NCBI GenBank assembly: GCA_028693815.1
Contig: JAQUUP010000001.1
Location: 136,433 to 190,578 of the forward strand
DNA from: Candidatus Omnitrophota bacterium
Lineage (GTDB): Bacteria; Omnitrophota; Gorgyraeia; Zapsychrales; Aceulaceae
DNA: 54,146 nt
Direction: 5' to 3'
Shown here: in pieces, positions 42,601 to 51,600 of the stretch
How the letters are laid out: the number at the start of each line of letters is the position of its first letter
How positions within the stretch are numbered: position 1 is the stretch's first letter
The notes under the pieces: model-generated
Told to the model about the DNA's origin: nothing
The model's input: only the letters and a program-made list of their open reading frames with translations
Databases searched by the model: none
Made by a program: the position numbers and the translations under genes

Positions 42601-45600
42601 ACGAGTATTTGGCAATGTCTATGCTCCTGTTCCTGGCACAATGGCTTACGGGTTATATCTTCTTCAATTAAACTTTAGTGGAAATCAAATTTCTCGTTCA
42701 GTTATCGCAGCTACCTTTGCTGAGATTAACGATGATTTATATAATTATTATGATGATCTTATTGTCTGGTTGAACAAGGCAGCTGCGTTGCAGATTGTGA
42801 ATTATAGTGGTCTTGATGATGTAATCATTCCTCTCAAAGGTGGTCCAATTGATGGCGATAATCCCGACACCGAAGATGTTAACGAAGCTTATTTTAATAC
42901 AGGCAAGGATGATCCTAACACTCCATTAGTTAATGAATCAAAAATTTATACAATCCCAGCGATTCGAAAGTATTTATTTAAAGATGATAATGATATCAAA
43001 GCAGATACTGTTATGGGTTATCTTCCTCGATGGATGAAAACAGTTTCTTATATGAATTATATCTTAGACAATAATGATTCTCTTACGCCAACTCATAGAG
43101 GATATATTGAGCAATATATTCAAGCAATTTATGGTGTCTGGAATTCTGATCAAAGTGTAAACAGTTATTACAAGAACTATGGTCTTCCAGAATTAGTTTA
43201 TGACTCTATTCTAGACACCATTCCTTTTGCTGAATCTGGCGCAGAGATTGTTGCTCGCAAGCTCAATGCACGCGATGCTCAAGTTGTAGCGTATACAAAT
43301 CTTTCTGCAGCACAGGAAAATATGAGAGAATTCTTTAGTGAATTCTTTGGCGAAGATGGTGAGGCGATAGCCAAATATTTAGATTGGGTTGAAGAGCAAA
43401 TTAATAAAGCGCTAGAGACGGTTGAAGGGCTTAACACATTTGCTAATCACCCGTACAAGACTGGATTGCAAGGGATGCAGACGTTGAATCAAGGCATCGA
43501 GACTCGCACAGAAGCTAAATCAAGAATGAATCGAACATATAAACAAGCTCAGGCCAAAATTGATGCAGCCTATGATCTTCAAACGAATGTTTTAGCTGAA
43601 TATGATGCAGCATACCTTGGAGCTCGCGAAGCAGTTGATGCTCGAATCAAAACGCTTGATTGGATTCGCCCAAGCGATGCAGCGACGATTAACAGTCTTT
43701 TTGATGCGGTTAAGATTGATCAGGATGTTGTAATTTTGAAAGGCGATCAGATTATCTTTACAGATAATGGTCAGCAAATTCCAGCTATGTTTGTTAATGG
43801 AATGAGTCCAAAGCATTTTGCTCAAATGATGTTTAATCCAGTTAATCCAGGCGCAGGAAACCTAACCAATTTTGATGCTTACAATATGCTAACTTTTGGA
43901 AAAGATGCTTGGTCTTTGGGTGCTCATGTTGGAACTATGCAGGCATTTGTTGAGGATGCTCCATATAGTCAATATTGGTTGATTGATGTGACAACAGATC
44001 CTCGAAATCAAAGCTGGATGAACAATCTTAACTTTGGCGTTGAAAGACAAAGCAAGTTCCTTGAGGAATTTGGAAGCACCAAAGAAAATCCAAAGGGTGA
44101 GACTGTTAATAAATATTATTATCTTGTGGTTAATAGTTTTGGTGTTAGTGCAGATAGCGGGCGATTCTATTTTGGCATCACTGGTTTACTAGAAGTTTCA
44201 ACAGATAAAAAAGATCAAGTTTTAGGCGTTGCCGGAAACATGAGCTATGAAGTAGCGCCTTGGTTTTTCCTTAAGGTTGAAGCAGGTTTGATGGAAGGAA
44301 AATCGGAAGAGAATTATCATGCTACTATTGTTGATGCTTTAACGAATAATACAGTTTTTGAGTCAGATAAGCTTTTAGTTGCTAACGATGCTTTTGCTTA
44401 TCAGAAATTTAGTGCTGAGTTTAAGCCGTTTAAGGATGGAAACACTGTGTTTGGGCTTTCGTTTAATAATGAAGTTAAAGGGGTGGATGGTGCTTGGGGC
44501 AAAGAATCAGCACAGTTCTTGTCTGCTAATGCACGATCAAAATTAGGTCAGGTGACATTTGGCACCGAGGCTTCTCTTGATGGAAATCATAAACGCTATG
44601 GAGCAAATATTGGCTACAAGAATTTAACAGGATTCTATAATTATGTCGAAGGCGAGCAGCGTGCTGGTCTTAATTGGAATTTTAAAAACAATATTAGCAT
44701 AGGTGTTCAAACAGATTTTGAAAATGATCACAGAGGGACTGTTCGCGCTGGATACACGCTTAACGATGGTACACAAATTGCTGGTCAATATGCAGGTAAT
44801 GGTTTAGGGGCAATGATTTCTCGTCCACTTGTGACATTATTCTCCGGAAAGAAGTCAAAAGAAATTAAGACCGTTAAAAAACCATTTAGTGAAAATGATG
44901 CTTGGGTTGTTGGACGAGATATCTCTGATACCAGCGTTGTTAAAAAAGATGATTTTGTGCAAGATGTTTTTGATGTGCAAGCGCCAAAAGATCAAAAAGT
45001 AGATGTTGTTTATGGAGAAGATAGTCTTGTTGGTAAAGTTTATTATGGTCAGAAGGCTTTTAAGATTACAGCTGAAGGTCTTAAGGGTAATGGTATTTTA
45101 GAATACTTTGATGGTCGTTTGCCAAAAGTTCTTGAAGGTGATGTTTTAGAGGATTGTCAAGTTTTGCGTGTTATGGATATTAGAGACGAGCTTTATTTAG
45201 ACAGCGTTGGCATGGACAGAGGCGGCATTATTAAGAAAAATAATAAGTATTATTATGACAACATTGAGTTAAGTGACTCTACAGGTCAAGCACTTATGGT
45301 TCTTAAGAATATTCGTGGACATAAAGCGGATCTTGTTGGAAGGCTTCACATCGGTCTTCATTTATTAGAAATTGAAGATGCTTATGATGCCGGTCTTCTT
45401 TATGTGAATAAAGCAGGGCAATATAAGATTAAAACAGGCGGCGAGATTCTTTCCGATGAGTGGGAACCCGTCTTCCAGTTCTTAGAGGGTATTGACACGA
45501 TTAATGGGCTTCCGTGGATTCCTCAACGCGATAGTGAATATAATTTTGAAAAAGAAATCTATATCCAGAAAGAAGGATCGGGATATTGGTATTACGATCA

Positions 45601-48600
45601 AAACCGAGATGGCGTGCAAAACAAAGGCGAAAGGGTTATCCGTTCACCTTATCGAGTTACAGACCATAATAGCGTGGTTGAAGATTTATTGTTAAGCGGA
45701 TGGAAGCCTGTTTATATATTAAAAGATTTTAGCACCAAAAAAGCAAGCAAAATTTTAAGAACGAACGAAGATGCTCAAGCAATTAAGAAAGCGGCTAGAA
45801 CTAGCCAGATTCTTTTTTCTGAATATGACGCATCTGTACCAGAAGGCATTAAACAATCCTGGTACTCCCCAAGCGATCTCAACAATGCTGATCTTCGCGC
45901 AAAACTTTCTAAGAAGATCTATGAGGAAGGCGCAACGCTGATGAGCTTAGACACAGCAGGAAAAGCTCTAAAGTATTTCTACCCGGACAGGGATCTTGAA
46001 GACTCCAAAGTCATGTTCTTGCAGGAAGAAAACACGCCGGTTCGTCCTATGATCAAAGACGCTAAGGCCAAGGATAGCGTCCTTTATTTCTCAAAAGAAC
46101 TTGGTATCAAATTGATTACAGGCGCTGACGGCGTCACAAAACGATTTATTCTTTATCAGCATTATGTGAAAGAAAATGGCATTGAAAAAGTTATCGACTA
46201 CATCGGTGCCGATGCGTGGGGTAAAGTTATTGTTGAAACTATAACAGATAGAAAAAATAACATTCTTAACATTATTGCTAGCTTAGATGAAGAGAGTGGT
46301 GCTGTATTAACACCAGCCATTCTAGACACCAATGAATTTAATGGTAAAGAAAAAACCTCACGAATCTTTAAGAATTTTGATAACGCTGCAAATGGCATTT
46401 ATAATTTAGGCAATCAGACTGGCTGGGTTATCAACCGTGGCGAGAGATATTTACATCTTCTCGATAATACAAACTTTGCAGACGGCATCGTAACGTTTGA
46501 TTTTATCCGTGAAATTAATTTGGCAGGCGTGCGAGTAAGAGATTTTGGTATTGATGAAAATTCTAATGAGATGGCCATTAAATTTGAAGAGGAAGTTTTT
46601 GAGGTTAAGAATCAAAGGGGAGCCAACACCTTTGTGGCAGATTCAGTCGACCTTCTTAATTATAAGGCTTTTCAGAAAGTTTCTAAATCTAGCGAGATGC
46701 CTTATGAGGAACTGCCATCTGATTTAAGAGATCAGCTTGAGAAGAAAATTCAGGATATTAAAGGTAAAGACAGTGTTTCGGGTCGTGTTCCGGGTGCTGT
46801 TGTTAAAAATCCTGCAGATCTTATCTGGGTTAAGATCTTTATGCCTTATGTTAATGAGCATCCTATCGATTCTTCTTATCAGGCGTTTGCTAATGACGAG
46901 CAGCCTATCATTAAGATCGACAGTGATGGTTTTGCAGACATTGCCTTTGATATAGGCAATTCACATTATAGTCTTTTATACGATATTCAAAATCCGGCCA
47001 AGAAAGATCCTTTAACATTTTCTTATAAGGTTGATAAAGACGGCCTGTTTACGCTTGTTGTTGATTTGTTTAGGCAATCAGGGGCTTATGTTGAAAGACG
47101 CACTTTAGAGGATAAGCTTCTTAAGGGCAAATGGCATCTTTGGGTCAAAGGCAGCGTTCAAAAGAATTTATTTAATGCTCAATCTGTTCCTGAGGCCATT
47201 AAGTTTGTTAATCAAATTACTCTGGACAGTGGAATCCTTAGGTTCCCTGAAGGTTTAAGTCTTAGAAGCAAGGAAGAATTTGCTCATGAGGATTTCCAAG
47301 ATCATCGCCGTGCGCTCCTTAAGGTTTTTGAAATTCCTTCAATGACCGCAACTCGATATGCTGTCCAGGGTGAAGAAAAAGAAGTCAGCGTTTCCTTCTT
47401 AAGAGATCTTGTTCTTAAGAAAGACAGCGCAAGAATCGTTGTTGACGTCTTTACAAACCCCAAATGCGGAAAAGAGAGCGTAGAGAATTTCTTCAAAGAA
47501 ATCAGAGGCGTCAAAGGGCGCGTTATTGAAAAATGGCACGGCGAGTTAAACGAAAAAGGAGAAATCGTCATTGCTCCAGGCTCTATGAAAATCTATTCTT
47601 TCTATAATGGAAATGTTGGACGATATGGCATTGCGGATTACACAATGAAGACAGACGTCAATGACGACATGGAAGAAGAGCTTAATTCATTTGCCAATAT
47701 TACGGAAATGGATACAACAACCGGAAGCCTTCAGTATGATGTTAAGCGTTTATACGGAGTTTCTCTACCCGCCAATATGAAGAACGCGAAAAACTTTAAT
47801 CATTCTATTTTAGCCAAGAATACAGCTTTCTTAGACGGACTTAAAAAAGGACAAGATGGTTATTCCATCAGAGCTTGGAAAGAAATTAAAGATAGCCGCG
47901 GACGCCTAAGCATCACCTTAAACGGATTTACAAAAATCGGCAAAAATGGATTTGCCCAAGGCAGCGCCAAATGGGTAAACTTCTCTATTCATCCAAGCGA
48001 AGAAGACGTTTATACAAACAGTCCTTCTTTCTGTGCTGAAGTCTTTGGTATTGCGATAAAAAGTTATACCTATAAATATGACCCAGCAAAGGTTATCCCT
48101 AGCACTCAAGATATAAAGATTCCTGATGCAACCCAATATGCCCGCGTTGATTGGATGAACAAAGGGCTTAATGCTCTTCTATTTAAGAAAACAGATTTAT
48201 GGGAAGACAGTCGTTGGATGGCCAAGGCGCATAATTTGAAGTTTAAAGGCGACATCATGTCCTACGATGTTGAAGATAAGAGGGAAGCCTCCTTAAAAGA
48301 AATTGCATTTAGGCTAGACGGAAGATTGCATTATAACTTCTATCACAGCCTTGGCAATGAAGGCCCTGAGCGCCAGAAGCTTTATTTTGATCAATATGAC
48401 ATGTCGATCTTAAGCACGGAAGTTAATGAAGATAGATCTATCGAAGAGATATATAGCATCTTTAGAACAACGATCTTTAGCGATAAAGAGGGTGACGCTT
48501 ATCTCTTAACTGAAGAAAGCGTAGACTACGAAGTAACAAAAGATGGAGAATATCAGTTTGGTGAAACAAAATCATCAGTTTTATCAAAGAACGCCAACGT

Positions 48601-51600
48601 ACTCTTTACAGAAAATGGAAGTTATTACACAAGAACAGCTCCTTATTCTTCTGAGCTTTCATTGCGCGATCAGGTTCGAAACAGCATTCCTTCTCAGCTT
48701 GCCCGCTTAGCCCTTGATCACAAGACATCTCAAGAAGAGCTTATAAGCAATGCTAAGAATGATTTTACTGCTACGGTTCATGATGCTCATCCGGAAAAAA
48801 TTAAAACAGATGCTAAAGAACAAGCGCCTGCTACCAGCATTTTTGAAAAGGCTAAACGCTGGGCAGAAGGCAAATCTCTTGTTATCTGGATTCTAGCTAG
48901 CATCTTCTTACTGTTCCCAGCGTTAGTTGTAAGAACTTTAAGAAATATCTTTGTCCGCAACCGCTATAGAGGAAAGAATATTAACGGAGCTGATGTGCTC
49001 GATCTTATGGATGCAGGTTTTATCAAAGACGAAGCTTTTGAGATCTTACGCACAAGAAGAGCTCATAAAGGCTTTAAGACTTATGAAGAATTTGAAGAGC
49101 TTGCAAGAGTAGGCCTTGCAAAAACTATTTCTGCACTTAAGAAAAGAAAGCAGAGAGCTCATATCAGACGTCAACGAAAAGCGTTAAAGAAGCTTAAGAA
49201 AACTTTCTCCTTCTCTTATAGAAGCGGAAATATTACCCTTGAAGATATTATGAAGATGACACAACAAGGTGTTGGCATACAAGTTGGGGAGCTTCTTTCA
49301 GCTCTCTTGCCGGGTTCGCCTTATAGCAAGCTTATTCAAGAAGACGTTAATGAGATTCTTGCAGAGCTTAATGAATACAGCGGATATCTTTCTGAAGAAA
49401 CAATTTTACGCCGCTTTTTAGCTCACGCGATGCGTAAAGCACAGTTTAACGAGGATACAACCATCAACGAAAGAACTGAAGAAGCTCTTAAAGAAAAAGT
49501 TCATCAGCTTCTTAAGAATCTAGGCCTTGGCATTAAGCCGGGCGAAGAAAATTTCATAGGCGAGCATGCGCTGTTCTTTGATACGCTTATTAAATCTATC
49601 AAATTCTCTATGGATGTTGAGGAGCTTGACCTTCCAAGAGAGAAATCACCGTCAGGTTATTATGTTGTTACCAATGATGACCTTGAAAAAGAAGCCAACA
49701 GAGACCTTGGCATCCGTTCCCGCATCGTTTCCTTAGAGCAATTTGTTATGATGCAGGTTATTCAGCTTAAGATGATTGTTGTCAACGGGAACGGGCGGCT
49801 TGAAGAATGGATTTATCAGAAAATAACAAAAGATGACCGCTTAAATAAATGGCATGAAAGCAAGACGCATGGGAAGCGCATCATCGAGGTCATTAACAGG
49901 CTTTATAAGCCACTGAATGGCATCCTAATGGGACAAATGATGGGCGGGCAGGAGAAAATTAAAGATAGATTTGGCGATTTCCGCTATCATCAGTGGTCTT
50001 TACTCTGGGAAGAGCTCAATCAGGCAATGCGATATCTTCTTGGTCAGAATGAAATGTCTGAAGATGGAAAGCTGCACATCGAAAATGAAAATATTCGAAA
50101 AAGCGTTGAGGCGCTTAAGAGAGAGCTAGATACTCTGCTTAATCAGATATGTGACGGAGAAAAAGAAATTGAGAAAGGAGAATTCTTAAGAAAAATGAGA
50201 GCGGTTATTATGACAACTGAACACGCTATTGAGCTACCACGCGTTAAAAACCGCTTAGAGCATTATCAGCTATTCTGGATGGGCGTTTGGAAATTCATTT
50301 TAGGTCCTAAGAAAATTGCCAAAAAGGTATTAGCTAAAGAGAATCCATTTAAAGAGCATGTTATTGATAAAGAAAGAAAATTTTACCAAAAGCTCGTTTT
50401 CTCTATCGTTTTTGTATTTATGGGATTCCTCTTCTTTAACGCAGTTGGCAAATGGAGCCTTTTAGGTATTCCTTACTTCGTTAGCATCAGTCCTTGGATT
50501 TTAGTTGGCATTGGTGGCCTATTTGTTATTCAGGCAGCTTTCTTAGGATTAAGATATGCAAGCATCAAGAAGGCCAATCCTGATGGCGCTGTTAAAAAGC
50601 ATATCGTGCAACTTGCCGTAACCGCCCTTGTCCTCATCGCTGCCTTTACAGCAGCTGTTTTCTTGCCAGCAACCTGGAATCTTATGCTTCCTGAGGCAAT
50701 TAGATTTGTTTACAAAATTATCCTCTATGCTTTAGTCTTCGAAACATTCCGCTTGACATTCTATTCAATTCATTACTTTATTAAGGGCGCTATTTCATAT
50801 AACTTCTATAAAAAACATCACATTTATGATGTTGTCAAACATAAGCAACTCGCTGAAGCCTTAGATAGAATTTTCTCTGATAAGGCAGAAGGCTGGTACC
50901 TTAAGAAAACTATGGGACAAGAGAGAGTTGATATCTTTAAAAGGTCCATCCTAAGAGAGCTTTCTAGCCAGGAAGACTACCAGCTTCTTATAACTTTAAT
51001 GGAAAAGAAAGAATGGGAAGAGATTCTCGCAATCTATGATGCTCTAGCAAAAGATGGCAAGGAATACACAAGAAGACAAAGAGCAAAGAATATTGCTAAA
51101 ATTCAAAAGCTTCTTAAAAAAGGCGATAAAGAAGTTAGAGATGAAAGATATCATCGTATTATCCGTTGGGCCAATGATCAAGTTAGAAAAGATAAACCAA
51201 CTCCACCGAGAACAATTCGTGACCTCTTAGCCTATGCTCTATCAGAACAAGGCTATGAAGAACCTTCTTTCCATGAGGAAGACGATATCAATAGTCCAAA
51301 CAACAATGAAGCAACGCACACAACTCGTCTTGGACAACTTGCCAAGTATAAGACCGAATACTACCTTGCATTAATAGAGAGGCTAAAAGAAGGCATAGAG
51401 GTCGATGGCTTAATAATTAAGCTAACTCCTGAAGAAGAAGAAAGAATGAGAGAATTAATGAAAAGCCCTAAGAAGAAATTAGAAATCAATAAAAAGCTAA
51501 TGCCTTATGTGGTTATGTGGGCTAATACCCACTTGGCTGATTTATGGAACACCGGAAAATCTGCCATGAAGGTAAAACGCAGCTGGGAATATAGAATTCG

